From NCBI GenBank assembly GCA_005882215.1, contig VBCK01000123.1:1-64000 (forward strand): a stretch of DNA of 64,000 bases, written 5' to 3'. The position numbers and the translations under genes were made by a program. Shown here piece after piece: positions 1-9,848 of the stretch. The DNA is from Betaproteobacteria bacterium. GTDB lineage: Bacteria; Pseudomonadota; Gammaproteobacteria; Burkholderiales; Burkholderiaceae_F. A model generated the notes under the pieces. That model was given only the letters and a program-made list of their open reading frames with translations, was not told where the DNA came from and ran no database searches. Position 1 is the stretch's first letter. Each line of letters starts with the position of its first letter.

Positions 1-1
1 C

Positions 2-832
2 TGGGGATCGACCTGGCTGGCGATCAAGTTCCAGCTCGGAATCGTGCCGCCGGCGGTGTCGGTCGCCTGGCGATTCGCGGCGGCCGCGCTGATCCTGATG
101 GTCTATGCGAGGCTCAAGCGCCTGCCGCTGCGCTTCGATGCCCGCACCCACCTGTGGCTGGCGCTGCAGGGGCTGCTGCTGTTCGGGGTCAACTACGTGC
201 TGGTGTACCTGTCCGAGCAGTCGCTGACCTCCGGCCTGGTTGCGCTGATTTTCTCGCTGATCGCGTTCTGCAACATCCTGGGACTGCGCCTGTTCTTCTC
301 GGTGCCGGTCAAGCCGGCCGCGTTGTCGGGAGCGATCCTTGGGGTGATTGGCGTCGCCCTGGTGTTCTGGCCGGAGCTCGCGCATTTCTCGACCTCGCCT
401 GCGCGACGCTTGAGCGTGCTCTTCGCGCTGCTCGGTACCGCGGCCGCGTCGCTGGGCAACATGACGGCCACGCGCAATCACAACTACCGGCTGCCGGTGA
501 TCCAGGCGAACGCGTGGGCCATGATGTATGGGGCAATCTTCGTGGCCGCTTACGCGATGATGGACGGGCAGCACTTCATCTTCGATCGCTCGCCGCAGTA
601 CGTCGCTTCGCTGTTGTACCTGGCGCTGTTCGGGTCCGTGCTTGCGTTCGTCGCCTATCTGACATTGCTGGGCCGGATCGGCGCGGACCGCGCCGGCTAC
701 GCCGGCGTCGCCATTCCGATCGTGGCGCTCGCCCTGTCGACGCTGTTCGAGGACCTGCGCTGGGACGCGACGATGGTTAGCGGCATCGCGCTGTGCGTCG
801 CCGGCAATGTGCTGGTGCTGCGCCGCATGTGA
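2..832 (+). CDS. EamA/DMT-family permease, 5' end outside window
   Basis: The reading frame is open from the first bases of the window (WGSTWLAIKFQLG), so the gene starts upstream; about 277 codons are visible, close to a full EamA protein. The product is a very hydrophobic multi-span membrane protein with repeated glycine- and alanine-rich helices and two halves of similar character, as in drug/metabolite transporters. Near the C-terminus VAIPIVALALSTLFEDLRW matches the conserved end of the second EamA repeat. It probably exports or imports a small metabolite; the substrate cannot be read from sequence. It ends 11 bases before the convergent sulfotransferase gene. Confidence 0.85.
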   Translation, partial: WGSTWLAIKFQLGIVPPAVSVAWRFAAAALILMVYARLKRLPLRFDARTHLWLALQGLLLFGVNYVLVYLSEQSLTSGLVALIFSLIAFCNILGLRLFFSVPVKPAALSGAILGVIGVALVFWPELAHFSTSPARRLSVLFALLGTAAASLGNMTATRNHNYRLPVIQANAWAMMYGAIFVAAYAMMDGQHFIFDRSPQYVASLLYLALFGSVLAFVAYLTLLGRIGADRAGYAGVAIPIVALALSTLFEDLRWDATMVSGIALCVAGNVLVLRRM

Positions 833-843
833 AGACCACTGAG

Positions 844-2601
844 TTACTCCCGCACCAGATCCCCGAGACCTGCACGCAGTTCGCCCAGAAACGGATCGAA
901 GTCGCGCCACTGATCGACTCCGTCTCCGAAAATCGGGCGGCGCACCTGTTCCGAACTGGCAGTCTGGACCGCACGGTCCGTTTCCCAGAAGCGCAGGCAA
1001 GCCGGCTCGAACGGCAGGCCCAGCGATTCCAGCAGCAGGCGTACCTGAGCATCCGTATCCGCCACCATGGCCTCGTGCCTCACCCGATGCACAGCGCCGG
1101 GCAGCACGTGGTCGATGTGTGACATGAAGCGGACATAGGCCTTGTAGTAGCGCGCCAAGTGATCGAGACGGTAGCTGAAAGCCTGACCGCGCGCGAAATG
1201 CTGCTTGAAGTTCGAAAAACAGCAGGCCATCGCGCTGCGTCTCGCATCGGCGATCTTCGCGTTCGGCAGGATCAGGCGGATCATCGGTACGAAGGCCCAG
1301 TTGTTGGGCATCTTGTCGATGAAGAGCGGCCGGCTCGTCTTGCGGTAGACGCGCGTTGCCTTCAGGTATTGAGCGCCGAGCATCGCCAGCTGCCGTGGCT
1401 CGCACCGGGCCAATGCGTCGACGAAGCCGACATTAAGGTACCCGGAGTCACCGGGCTCGAGGCTGCGCGCCAGCAACTCCAGGTCGGGCAGCTCGTGCGT
1501 TCCTTCCACCATCGAATGGCTGGCGAGGATCTGCTCCACCAGCGTCGAGCCCGAGCGCGGCATGCCGACGATGAAGATCGGGTCCGGCGCGAGATCGCCC
1601 TGCTGGTGTCGCGCGGCGAAGAAAGCGCCATCGAATCTTTCGATCGCGGCGGCTACCAGCGCCTCCACCAGTGCGGGATCGTAGTGCAGTTGTCTCGCGC
1701 GGATCGCGTTGCCGGTCGCATAGTGGCCAAACGCGGGCTGCGGCGCCTTCGCGTCTTCATGCGCCTTGCCCAGCGCGAAATGCAGGTGCAGGCGGTCGTC
1801 GTCGGACATCCGGGCGCCAGCCTGCAAGGCGCGTTCCATCGCTTCGATGTCGGAGGCCTCGAAGCGGATCGACTTCAGATTGGCGAGGCTCCACCAGGCC
1901 TCGCCCAGCGTCGGCTGCAGCTCGATCGCGCGGCGGTAGGCATCCACGCTCTCGTTGCTCCGGCCGACGGTCTTCAAGGAATGTCCGTAGCTCAGCCACA
2001 TGCGTGCATTCTTCGGACGTCGCTTCAGGACGGCTTCGAACCGGAGTGTGGCATCCGTGTAGTCCCCGAGCTTCGCCAGGGCCACGCCCTCCAGGTTGAT
2101 GAAGGCCGGATTGTCCGGCTCCTGCTCCAGCAATCCCTGGGCTTCGGCCAGCGCTTCAGGAACCCGGTGCGTGCGCAGCAGCAGCATCGCCATATTCTGG
2201 CGTGCTCCGAGGAATCCCGGCGCGAGCTCGATCGCCCGCATCAGCAGCGCTTCGGAGTCTTCGAGTCGGCCGATCCGGGCAGCAAGCTCGGCGAGCATGC
2301 GTATCGCCGCGACGTCAGTCGGGTGGGCTTTAAGATGGGGCTTGATCAGACGCTCGGCGACATCGAGCCGGTTGGACGCGAGTGCCAACGCCGCTTCGCG
2401 CAGCACCGGATCATTCACCGACACCAGCATCGCGCGCTGGTAGGCGGCGTCGGCCTCAACGGAAAGGCCCGCACGGAAACAGGCGTCCGCCAGCGCGCGC
2501 CACGCGACAGGGTCGGCAGGAGCGCGCCGGGCCGCCTCTCGCAGGGCCTCGATGAACTCGCCTGGGTTGGAGGAATACTCGCCCGCCGCCTCGATGCCCA
2601 T
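844..2601 (-). CDS. TPR-repeat sulfotransferase family protein
   Basis: About 585 residues. The N-terminal ~320 residues are tandem tetratricopeptide repeats (motifs such as AWRALADACFRAG and NPAFINLEGVALAKLGDY). The C-terminal part is a sulfotransferase domain with the 5'-phosphosulfate-binding loop VGMPRSGSTLVEQIL near residue 340 and the 3'-phosphate region further on (DARRSAMACCFSNFKQ). It would transfer sulfate from PAPS to an unknown acceptor, perhaps a peptide held by the TPRs. The frame opens as far as 2790, but ATG 2601 after a GGGGCG ribosome site begins the conserved part, and the longer N-terminus is basic and low-complexity. Upstream lies the divergent TonB-receptor gene. Confidence 0.83.
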   Translation of the reverse strand: MGIEAAGEYSSNPGEFIEALREAARRAPADPVAWRALADACFRAGLSVEADAAYQRAMLVSVNDPVLREAALALASNRLDVAERLIKPHLKAHPTDVAAIRMLAELAARIGRLEDSEALLMRAIELAPGFLGARQNMAMLLLRTHRVPEALAEAQGLLEQEPDNPAFINLEGVALAKLGDYTDATLRFEAVLKRRPKNARMWLSYGHSLKTVGRSNESVDAYRRAIELQPTLGEAWWSLANLKSIRFEASDIEAMERALQAGARMSDDDRLHLHFALGKAHEDAKAPQPAFGHYATGNAIRARQLHYDPALVEALVAAAIERFDGAFFAARHQQGDLAPDPIFIVGMPRSGSTLVEQILASHSMVEGTHELPDLELLARSLEPGDSGYLNVGFVDALARCEPRQLAMLGAQYLKATRVYRKTSRPLFIDKMPNNWAFVPMIRLILPNAKIADARRSAMACCFSNFKQHFARGQAFSYRLDHLARYYKAYVRFMSHIDHVLPGAVHRVRHEAMVADTDAQVRLLLESLGLPFEPACLRFWETDRAVQTASSEQVRRPIFGDGVDQWRDFDPFLGELRAGLGDLVRE

Positions 2602-2871
2602 CGCCCCAATAATACTGCCCGCCTGCGGCGAGGCGCTCGGACGTTGCCTGCTGCGGCACGCTTTCGGGGCGCGGAAGGGCCGTTTGGAGCGGGACCGGTT
2701 CTTGCTTCGGATCTTAGTGACGGCGGCGGCGGATTCGCTGTGCGGGCTCGGCGGACCGGAAACGGGTTGTTGAAACCGTCCCCGCCGCAACCTAAACTGC
2801 CTATATCCGTCCGGCGAATATAAATTCCAACAGGGCGGATTTCACAAGAAGAGAAAAGCGAGGGGAGGTCG

Positions 2872-4859
2872 ATGTACAAGCACTTATGTGGTTCTCGGCA
2901 GAGGGACCGGATCGAGCAGATCGCGCGTCGCGTGGCGGCCATGGTGATCGCGGTGCCGGCCGCGCCATTGGCCATTTCGCCGGCGATGGCCCAGCAGGTG
3001 GCGCAGGAGAGTGCCGCCAGCCCCGAGTCGATCGTCGTCACCGCCAGCAAGCGGGCGGAGAGCCTGCAGAGCGCGCCTCTGAGCGTCACGGCGCTGACCG
3101 GCGAGGCACTGAGCGAGCATCAGGTCACGTCATTGGACGACTACGTGAAGTTGCTGCCGTCCGTCAGCTACCAGTCGTTCGGTCCAGGCCAGTCGCAGAT
3201 CAATTTCCGCGGCATCACCACCGGCGGCGATGGCATCGTCACGGGCCCCTTGCCGACGGCGGGCGTCTATGTCGACGAGACGTCGGTCACGACGATCGCC
3301 AACGCGCTCGACATTCACGTCTACGACATGGCGCGGGTGGAGGCGCTGTCCGGCCCGCAGGGCACGCTGTATGGCGCCAGCTCTCTGTCAGGCACGCTGC
3401 GCCTGATCACCAACAAGCCGGTGATCGGCAAATGGGAGGGCGGCGTGGACGCTGGGGGCAGCAAGTACGGGCCCGGCGATGGTGGCGGCAGCCTGGAGGG
3501 TTTCCTCAACGTCCCGATCAACGACCGTATGGCGCTGCGCGTGGTCTTCTATGGCGAGCACAAGGGTGGCTACATCAGCAATACGTTTGCGAACCGCACC
3601 TACCAGCGGCCGGTTTGGGTCGATCCCGCCAATCCGAATTCCGTGGTCAACGATTTCCCGCTGACGGTCAACAACGGCAAGTACGTCGACAACAACTTCA
3701 ATTCGGTCGACTCCGCCGGCGGGCGCGCGCTGCTGAAGGTCAACCTCGACGAGAACTGGACGCTGACGCCGGCCGTGTTCCTGCAGAACCAGCTGGCACA
3801 CGGTTCGTTCCTGGAGGACCCGCGCCTCGGCGATTTGCAGGTGCACGACTTCACGCGGGACTTCAACAAGGACAATTGGGAGCTCGCCTCGTTGACGCTG
3901 CAGGGCAAGGTCTCGGACTGGGACCTGACCTACAACCCCGCCTATCTGAGCCGCCGGGTCGACAACATCTCCGACTACTCGTACTTTGTGGTCGCCTACG
4001 ACAAGCTCGCCCAGACCGTGGGCTCGCTCTCCGGTTATACCTATCTGAAGGACTCGCTAGGTCACGACATCGATCCGACGCAGGTCGTGCATACGGCCGA
4101 CCACTACACGAAGCACAGCCACGAGCGCCAACAACACGCTGTTCGGCTTCTCGGGCGGCGCCGGCTCCCTGGTCAATTCCGTGACCGTGAACCACTGCGC
4201 GGTCGCGGCCGCGACCGCCTGCGCCAACACCGACAAGTCCTATCAGGAATCGGGCGAGACCCACAAGATCGAGCTCAAATGGCAGATCGATCCGTCGAAG
4301 ATGACGTACTTCATCTACTCGACCGGGTTCCGACCGGGGGGAAACAACCGCCCGGTGTACATCACCACAGCCACGGGGCCCAGGAGGCAGGACCTGCCAC
4401 CCTTCGCGGCCGACACGCTGACCAACTACGAAATCGGCTGGAAGACCAGCTGGCTCGACCGCCAGCTTTACGTCAACGGAGCGATCTTCTGGGAGCAGTG
4501 GAACAAGATCCAGTACAGCGAGCCGGGGATCCTCGGCATCTTCTACACGGTGAACGCCGGCGATGCCCGCTCCCGCGGCTTCGAGACGCAGGTGCTCTGG
4601 AGGGCCACGCCCGCCACCACGCTGACGCTCAACGGCACCTATGCCGATGCGCGCCTGACGACGTCGTTCTGCAACCAGCAGTTCGGCTGCGATCCGGCCA
4701 ATGGCGGGCAGTTGCTCGCGCCGGCCGGGACGCCGCTGCCGGTCACGCCCAAGATCAAGCTGAACGGCACGGCCAGGTACAACTTCGAAGGGACCTTACG
4801 AGCGCAACTACGTCGTCAAGCCGCAGGAGTTCGGGGTGAAGGTCGGCTACAGGTTCTGA
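2872..4859 (+). pseudogene. TonB-dependent receptor, broken by two internal deletions
   Basis: A good ribosome site (GGGGAGGT) precedes ATG 2872. A signal peptide ending PAMA is followed by the TonB-box-like SIVVTASKRAE and the plug domain (GVYVDET, VEALSGPQGTLYGASSLSGT). The frame is continuous to KHSHE (about 4120). Barrel sequence then resumes one frame over with NNTLFGFSGGAG and runs through GFRPGGNNRP to TARYNFEGT (about 4790). It then jumps again to a third frame that ends with the typical C-terminus VKVGYRF, stop 4857-4859. At each jump a stretch of barrel normally present is missing, so these are deletions and not single-base slips. Total 1,988 bp against about 2.3 kb expected. If real, it makes no functional receptor. 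Confidence 0.85.
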
Positions 4860-4880
4860 ACCGACGCCATCGCATCGGCT

Positions 4881-6161
4881 TTGGTGACATCGAAGGCCCA
4901 GCTGCCAGGATCCAGCACCAGCCCTGATCGACGCGGCTTCCTGCGTCAGGGCCTGGCGCTGTCCGGAGCGGGACTGGTTGCCACAGCCAGTCCCAGCCCG
5001 GCGGGCACCGATGCCGTGCAGGAGCAGTCGCGGCCGGCGTGGATGAAAACGCCCGGCCAGCCGTTTTCGAACTACGGGCAGCCGTCGCTACAGGAGCGCG
5101 GCGTCGTGCGCTGGATCTCCGCTAACCGGGGCGTGCCGGGCAACGGCGTTTCGTGGACCCCGCTGCACGATCTGGAAGGCACGATCACGCCCAGCGGTCT
5201 GCATTTCGAACGGCACCACAACGGCGTCCCGCAGATCCCGATCGATCAGCACCGGCTGCTGATCCATGGCCAGGTCCGGCGCGCACTCACCTTCTCGATG
5301 GGGGAGCTGGCGCGCTATCCGATCCGCTCCGACATTCTGTTTATCGAATGCGGTGGAAACAGCAATGCCGGTTGGCACCAGCTTCCGCAGCAGACGCGAG
5401 CCGGGTTCATGCACGGTCTCGCTTCCTGCAGCGAATGGGCCGGCGTTCCGCTGTCGTTGCTGCTGGACGAGGCAGGCGTCGATGCCTCGGCCTCGTGGCT
5501 GATAGCCGAGGGTGCCGATGCGGCCGCAATCCAGGTCAGCCTGCCGCTTGCGAAGGCGCGCAGGGATTGTTTCGTCGCGCTGTACCAGAACGGCGAACGG
5601 ATCCGACCCGAAAACGGCTACCCGCTTCGGTTGATCGTGCCGGGCTGGGAAGGGGTGCTGAGTATCAAGTGGCTGCGCCGCCTGGAGGTCGCGCGCGAGC
5701 CGGTGATGGCCCGCAACGAAACGGCCCGCTATACCGAGCTGCAGCCGTCCGGCAAGGCCCGGATGTTTACGTTCGTGATGGACGCCAAATCGCTGATCAC
5801 ATCGCCCTCGCCGGGCCAGCGCCTCGACGGCAAGGGCGTCTACGAGATCCGGGGGCTGGCCTGGTCCGGGCGGGGCCGCATCCGGTCGGTCGAAGTGTCG
5901 ACCGACGGCGGTGCGCACTGGGCGGCGGCTCAGTTGCAGCAACCGGTACTGCCGCTGGCGTTCACGCGCTTCCGGACCGGATGGACCTGGTCCGGTGCGC
6001 CGGCGGTCCTGAAGAGCCGCGCCAGCGACGACAGCGGATATGTGCAGCCCGAGCGATCCGCGCTGATCGCCGAGCGGGGCCGGCACGGCTATTTTCATTA
6101 CAACGCAATCGTCTCGTGGCAAGTGGACGAGGATGGCGAGATCTCGCACGTGTACACGTGA
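4881..6161 (+). CDS. soxC: SoxC-type sulfite dehydrogenase, molybdopterin subunit
   Basis: About 426 residues with a twin-arginine signal (DRRGFLRQGLALSGAG), so it is exported folded to the periplasm. The molybdopterin oxidoreductase domain includes FIECGGNSNAGW near residue 157, where Cys would ligand molybdenum, then the dimerisation domain with SVEVSTDGG and GWTWSGAP. WTPLHDLEGTITPSGLHFER is characteristic of SoxC and distinguishes it from SorA. It oxidises sulfur at the sulfane/sulfite level with a cytochrome partner, the next gene, which overlaps it by 29 bases. The start is uncertain: TTG 4881 or GTG 4884, neither with a strong ribosome site. No soxXYZAB genes lie in the window. Confidence 0.87.
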   Translation: MVTSKAQLPGSSTSPDRRGFLRQGLALSGAGLVATASPSPAGTDAVQEQSRPAWMKTPGQPFSNYGQPSLQERGVVRWISANRGVPGNGVSWTPLHDLEGTITPSGLHFERHHNGVPQIPIDQHRLLIHGQVRRALTFSMGELARYPIRSDILFIECGGNSNAGWHQLPQQTRAGFMHGLASCSEWAGVPLSLLLDEAGVDASASWLIAEGADAAAIQVSLPLAKARRDCFVALYQNGERIRPENGYPLRLIVPGWEGVLSIKWLRRLEVAREPVMARNETARYTELQPSGKARMFTFVMDAKSLITSPSPGQRLDGKGVYEIRGLAWSGRGRIRSVEVSTDGGAHWAAAQLQQPVLPLAFTRFRTGWTWSGAPAVLKSRASDDSGYVQPERSALIAERGRHGYFHYNAIVSWQVDEDGEISHVYT

Positions 6162-6717
6162 GCTTCGGTGTGCGCTGCTGGTTGCGCAGTTTGCGGTGTT
6201 GCAGTCCGGCGCGGCGGCGGCAGGACCGGTTTTGACGCCTGAGCTGGGGCATCCGGCCAGCGCGGAGCTGGTTGCGCGCTGGAATCTGAGCATCTATCCG
6301 GACGGCCGCGGGCTGCCCGCGGGTCACGGAACTGCCGCGCAGGGCCGTCCGATCTACCAGGCGCGCTGCGCGAAGTGCCACGGCACCGATGGCGAGGGAG
6401 GCTCCGGTGGGGCGCTGGCCGGGCGCGGTCCGTTGACGGATCCGGACCCGGACCAAACGGTGGGCAACTACTGGCCCTACGCGACGACGCTGTTCGACTT
6501 CATCCGGCGCGCGATGCCGATGGACGCTCCCGCGACGCTGAGCGATGATGAAGTCTTCGCGGTCAGCGCATTCGTGCTCTATCTGAACCGGATCGTCGGG
6601 CTCGACGACCGGCTCGATGCGGACAGCCTGCCCCGGATCCGGATGCCGAACCGCGACGGCTTCATCGGGATCGACGCCGAACTGCCGGCGTCACCGGCAA
6701 GTTTGCCCGGACGCTGA
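6133..6717 (+). CDS. c-type cytochrome, SoxD-like subunit
   Basis: 194 residues. An N-terminal signal peptide is followed by one class I cytochrome c domain with the haem-attachment motif CAKCH at residues 79-83 and a likely methionine ligand in RRAMPMDAP. Its start lies inside the end of soxC, so the two are translationally coupled and almost certainly form the electron-accepting subunit of the sulfite dehydrogenase. Classical SoxD is longer and carries two haems; this is the short single-haem version. SorB is an alternative name, but the soxC-like partner argues against it. Confidence 0.83.
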   Translation: MARSRTCTRELRCALLVAQFAVLQSGAAAAGPVLTPELGHPASAELVARWNLSIYPDGRGLPAGHGTAAQGRPIYQARCAKCHGTDGEGGSGGALAGRGPLTDPDPDQTVGNYWPYATTLFDFIRRAMPMDAPATLSDDEVFAVSAFVLYLNRIVGLDDRLDADSLPRIRMPNRDGFIGIDAELPASPASLPGR

Positions 6718-6750
6718 TGGTCGTTCGATCTGCCTTGCCCTGACTCTGCG

Positions 6751-7047
6751 GTGATCAGCATGCCCGAAACCTTGTACATGGTCATCGAGCGCTTCAAGAA
6801 CGGTGGTCCGCTACCCGTTTACCGCCGCTTCCGCGCTCAAGGGCGCATGGCGCCCGAAGGACTCCATTACGTCTCGAGTTGGGTCGATCTCGACCTGGGC
6901 ACGTGTTATCAGATCATGGAAACGGCCGACCGCGGATTGCTCGATCAATGGATGGCGAACTGGGAAGATCTCGTGGAGTTCGAGATCCATCCCGTGATGA
7001 CATCGGCCGAAGCGGCAGAAAAGGTCGCCGCACTACCGCCTGCGTGA
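6751..7047 (+). CDS. DUF3303 domain-containing small protein
   Basis: 98 residues, soluble, no signal peptide. The opening LYMVIERFKNG and the following GLHYVSSWVDLDLGTCYQIMETAD match the DUF3303 family, small ferredoxin-like alpha/beta barrel proteins of unknown role. GTG 6751 gives the longest form; ATG 6760 (MPETLYMV) is an equally likely start. It sits 33 bases after the cytochrome gene and may be in the same transcript, with no clear functional link. Confidence 0.75.
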   Translation: MISMPETLYMVIERFKNGGPLPVYRRFRAQGRMAPEGLHYVSSWVDLDLGTCYQIMETADRGLLDQWMANWEDLVEFEIHPVMTSAEAAEKVAALPPA

Positions 7048-7130
7048 GCGTGCCGCGGGCCTGCGCTCGCCGTCCTCGAACACGTCCGCAGGCTGTCGCA
7101 AGACCACTGGCGCCCCGCGGCCTGCGCCAG

Positions 7131-8318
7131 TCAAACCCGCGCCAGCGCCTGCTGCAGATCCGCGCGCAGATCGTCGACGTCCTCGATCCCGACCGAAAGA
7201 CGCACCAGCGCATCGCCGATACCGAGCTTCTGGCGCGTCTCAGCCGGAATGGTCGCGTGGGTCATGATGGCCGGGTGCTCGACCAGGCTCTCGACGCCGC
7301 CGAGGCTTTCGGCGAGCGCGAAGATCCGCACCGCTTCCAGAAAACGACGCGTGCCGGCAAGGTCGGTGCGCAGGGTCGCCGAGATCATGCCGCCGAAGCC
7401 GCCGCTCATCTGCCGCCGCGCCAGCCCGTGCTGCGGGTGCGACTCGAGTCCCGGGTAATGCACCCGCGCGACCTGCGGCTGCGCTTGCAGCCAGTGTGCA
7501 AGCTCGAGCGCGCTGGCGCAATGCCGTTGCATGCGCAGCGCCAGCGTTTTTACACCGCGCAAGGCAAGAAAGCTGTCAAACGGACTCGCAATTGCGCCGA
7601 CCGCGTTCTGAAGGAAGCCCAGGCGCTCGCGCAGGGCAGCCAGTCGCGGCTCCCGCCCGACCACCGCGATGCCTCCGATCACGTCCGAGTGGCCGTTCAG
7701 GTACTTGGTGACCGAGTGCACGACGAGGTCGAAGCCCAGTTCGAGGGGGCGCTGCAGATAGGGACTCGCGAAGGTGTTGTCGGCTACCGTGATGATGCCG
7801 CGCGCCCGGCACACCTGCGCGATCGCCCGCAGGTCGGCCAGCCGCAGCAGGGGATTGGTGGGTGTCTCGACCCAGACCAGCTTGGTGTCGGGCTGCAGCC
7901 TGCGTTCCAGCTCGTGCGGATCGGTCAGGTCCGCGTAGCTGAACCGCAGCCCGGCGCTGCGCTCGCGCACTTGGTCGAACAGCCGGAAGGTGCCGCCATA
8001 CAGATCGTCGCTGGCGACGATGTGGGCCCCTGTATCGATCAGCTCGAGCACAGTCGAGATCGCCGCCAGCCCGGAGGCGAACGCGAACGCCTGGGCGCCA
8101 CCTTCCAGGTCGGCGACGCAACGCTCGAAGGCCCAGCGTGTCGGGTTGTGAGAGCGGCCATAGTCCAGGCCCTTGTGGACGCCAGGGCTGCTTTGCACAT
8201 AGGTCGACGTCGCGAAGATCGGAGGCATGATCGCGCCGGTACTGGGGTCGGGCGCCTGGCCGGCATGGATTGCGCGGGTCGCGAAGCCCAGGCCCGTGGT
8301 GTCTCGATGCTGGCTCAT
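7131..8318 (-). CDS. Cystathionine gamma-lyase/synthase-type PLP enzyme
   Basis: 395 residues of the Cys/Met-metabolism PLP family, full length. Visible motifs are [23 protein letters not shown], split across the substrate and phosphate-binding region, [26 protein letters not shown] and the lysine site [15 protein letters not shown] near residue 205. It overlaps the upstream cystathionine beta-synthase gene by 4 bases, so the pair most likely runs reverse transsulfuration and this enzyme cleaves cystathionine to cysteine, 2-oxobutyrate and ammonia. The family cannot be split into gamma-lyase, gamma-synthase or beta-lyase by eye; the assignment rests on context. Confidence 0.87.
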   Translation of the reverse strand: MSQHRDTTGLGFATRAIHAGQAPDPSTGAIMPPIFATSTYVQSSPGVHKGLDYGRSHNPTRWAFERCVADLEGGAQAFAFASGLAAISTVLELIDTGAHIVASDDLYGGTFRLFDQVRERSAGLRFSYADLTDPHELERRLQPDTKLVWVETPTNPLLRLADLRAIAQVCRARGIITVADNTFASPYLQRPLELGFDLVVHSVTKYLNGHSDVIGGIAVVGREPRLAALRERLGFLQNAVGAIASPFDSFLALRGVKTLALRMQRHCASALELAHWLQAQPQVARVHYPGLESHPQHGLARRQMSGGFGGMISATLRTDLAGTRRFLEAVRIFALAESLGGVESLVEHPAIMTHATIPAETRQKLGIGDALVRLSVGIEDVDDLRADLQQALARV

Positions 8319-9697
8319 ACGAGCGTTCTCCTCAGGTGGTTCAGCAGGTCAGACCGGGTAATCAATCCGTGAAAGCCTCGCTCATCGGCAATGATTGCGA
8401 CCAGCCCGCGATCGAGCATCGCCCGCAGTTCGGCCAGGCTCGCCTGCGGCGGCAAGGTCGATGGGGCCTGGGTCATCGCGCTGGCGACCGGTGCCCGAAA
8501 ACGCGTCGGATCCGTGTGCACGGTCAGCAACAGGTCCGACTCGTCAATGACCCCGACGAGTCGGGTACCGTCGAGCACGGGCAACTGCGATACGTCGGCC
8601 AGGCGCATGCGCTGGAACGCGGTGAGCAGCGTGTCGTCAGGGGCCACGCTGACCACGCTGCCGTCCTCCGCGCGGCGCGAAACCAGGTCGCGCAGGTCGC
8701 CGTATTGGCGCCGATGCAGCAGACCCTGATCGACCATCCACGCATCGTTGTAGACCTTGGACAGGTAGCGGGTGCCGGTGTCGCAGACGAAGGTAACGAC
8801 GCGCTTGGGCTGCGTTTGCTCGCGGCAGTAGCGTAGCGCCGAGGCGAGCAGCGTGCCGGTCGATGAGCCGCCCAGGATGCCCTCGCGCCGGAGGAGCTCG
8901 CGGGCGGTCCCGAAGCTTTCCTCATCGGAGATGGAATAGGCGGCATGCACGGCGGACAGGTCGGCAATCGGGGGCACGAAGTCCTCGCCGATCCCCTCGA
9001 CCGCCCATGACCCTGCCTGGCCGATCACGCCGCTGCGCGTGTACTCGGCCAGGATCGAGCCGACCGGATCGGCGAGCACGAACGCAAGCACGGGCTGCAC
9101 GGTGCGGAAATAGCGGGTCAAGCCGGTCAGCGTGCCCGAGGAACCGACCCCGACGACGATCGCGTCGACATCGTGCTTCATCTGCTCCCAGATCTCCGGG
9201 CCGGTGCCGGTCTCGTGCGCGCGCGGGTTGTCCGGGTTGCCGAACTGGTTCGCGTAAAACGCGCCAGGGATCTCGCGCGCCAACGCGGCCGCCCGATCCT
9301 GGTAGTAGTCGGGATGCCCCTTGCCGACGTCCGAGCGGGTCATGTGCACCTCGGCGCCCATCGCCTTCAGATGGAGCACCTTCTCGGTCGACATCTTGTC
9401 GGGCACGACCAGCACGACCCGATAGCCCTTGGCACGCGCCACCAGCGCCAGACCGAGGCCGGTATTGCCGGCGGTCGCCTCGACCACGGTGCCGTCGACT
9501 TTCAAGCGCCCGTCGCGCTCGGCCGATTCGATCATCGACACACCGATGCGGTCCTTGATCGAACCGCCCGGATTCTGAGACTCGAGCTTCAAGTACAGGG
9601 CGCACACACCGGTATCGAACCGCGTCACGCGCACCAGCGGCGTATTTCCGATCAAGTCGAGCACGGCAGGGTTCGTGGCCAGGGGCGCCGTGGTCAT
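8315..9697 (-). CDS. Cystathionine beta-synthase
   Basis: 460 residues. The N-terminal ~320 residues form a fold-type II PLP domain with the lysine site NPGGSIKDRIG, the phosphate loop GVGSSGTLTG and GGSSTGTLLASA. The C-terminal ~120 residues hold a pair of CBS domains (VISVAPDDTLLTAFQRM-like repeat, then LVGVIDESDLLL and GFHGLITRSDLLNHL), which regulate such enzymes through adenosyl ligands. It condenses serine with homocysteine to cystathionine. The downstream PLP gene overlaps by 4 bases. In a serine-cycle organism this ties the serine pool to cysteine. A CBS-domain O-acetylserine sulfhydrylase is the alternative. Confidence 0.87.
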   Translation of the reverse strand: MTTAPLATNPAVLDLIGNTPLVRVTRFDTGVCALYLKLESQNPGGSIKDRIGVSMIESAERDGRLKVDGTVVEATAGNTGLGLALVARAKGYRVVLVVPDKMSTEKVLHLKAMGAEVHMTRSDVGKGHPDYYQDRAAALAREIPGAFYANQFGNPDNPRAHETGTGPEIWEQMKHDVDAIVVGVGSSGTLTGLTRYFRTVQPVLAFVLADPVGSILAEYTRSGVIGQAGSWAVEGIGEDFVPPIADLSAVHAAYSISDEESFGTARELLRREGILGGSSTGTLLASALRYCREQTQPKRVVTFVCDTGTRYLSKVYNDAWMVDQGLLHRRQYGDLRDLVSRRAEDGSVVSVAPDDTLLTAFQRMRLADVSQLPVLDGTRLVGVIDESDLLLTVHTDPTRFRAPVASAMTQAPSTLPPQASLAELRAMLDRGLVAIIADERGFHGLITRSDLLNHLRRTLV

Positions 9698-9848
9698 AGC
9701 GTCTCCTTGCGAAGCGGCTGGCGTGATGGTAGTCGCGTGTCGGGCGCAGCGTGTGCCTCGCCACGAGTCCAGCGGCCGATGCCCTCGTCCGCTCGGGTGC
9801 GTGCCGAGGATCGGCCCGCCGGGATCGCGCGCGACCGAAATAAGCCGT

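Noticed and set aside
1159-2823. 554-codon plus-strand open frame opposite the sulfotransferase gene
   Set aside because: Antisense to a clear TPR-sulfotransferase; no motif of its own.
4181-4927. Separate 248-residue outer-membrane protein gene
   Set aside because: It is the second barrel segment of the broken TonB-dependent receptor; the GTG at 4181 is internal and has no ribosome site.
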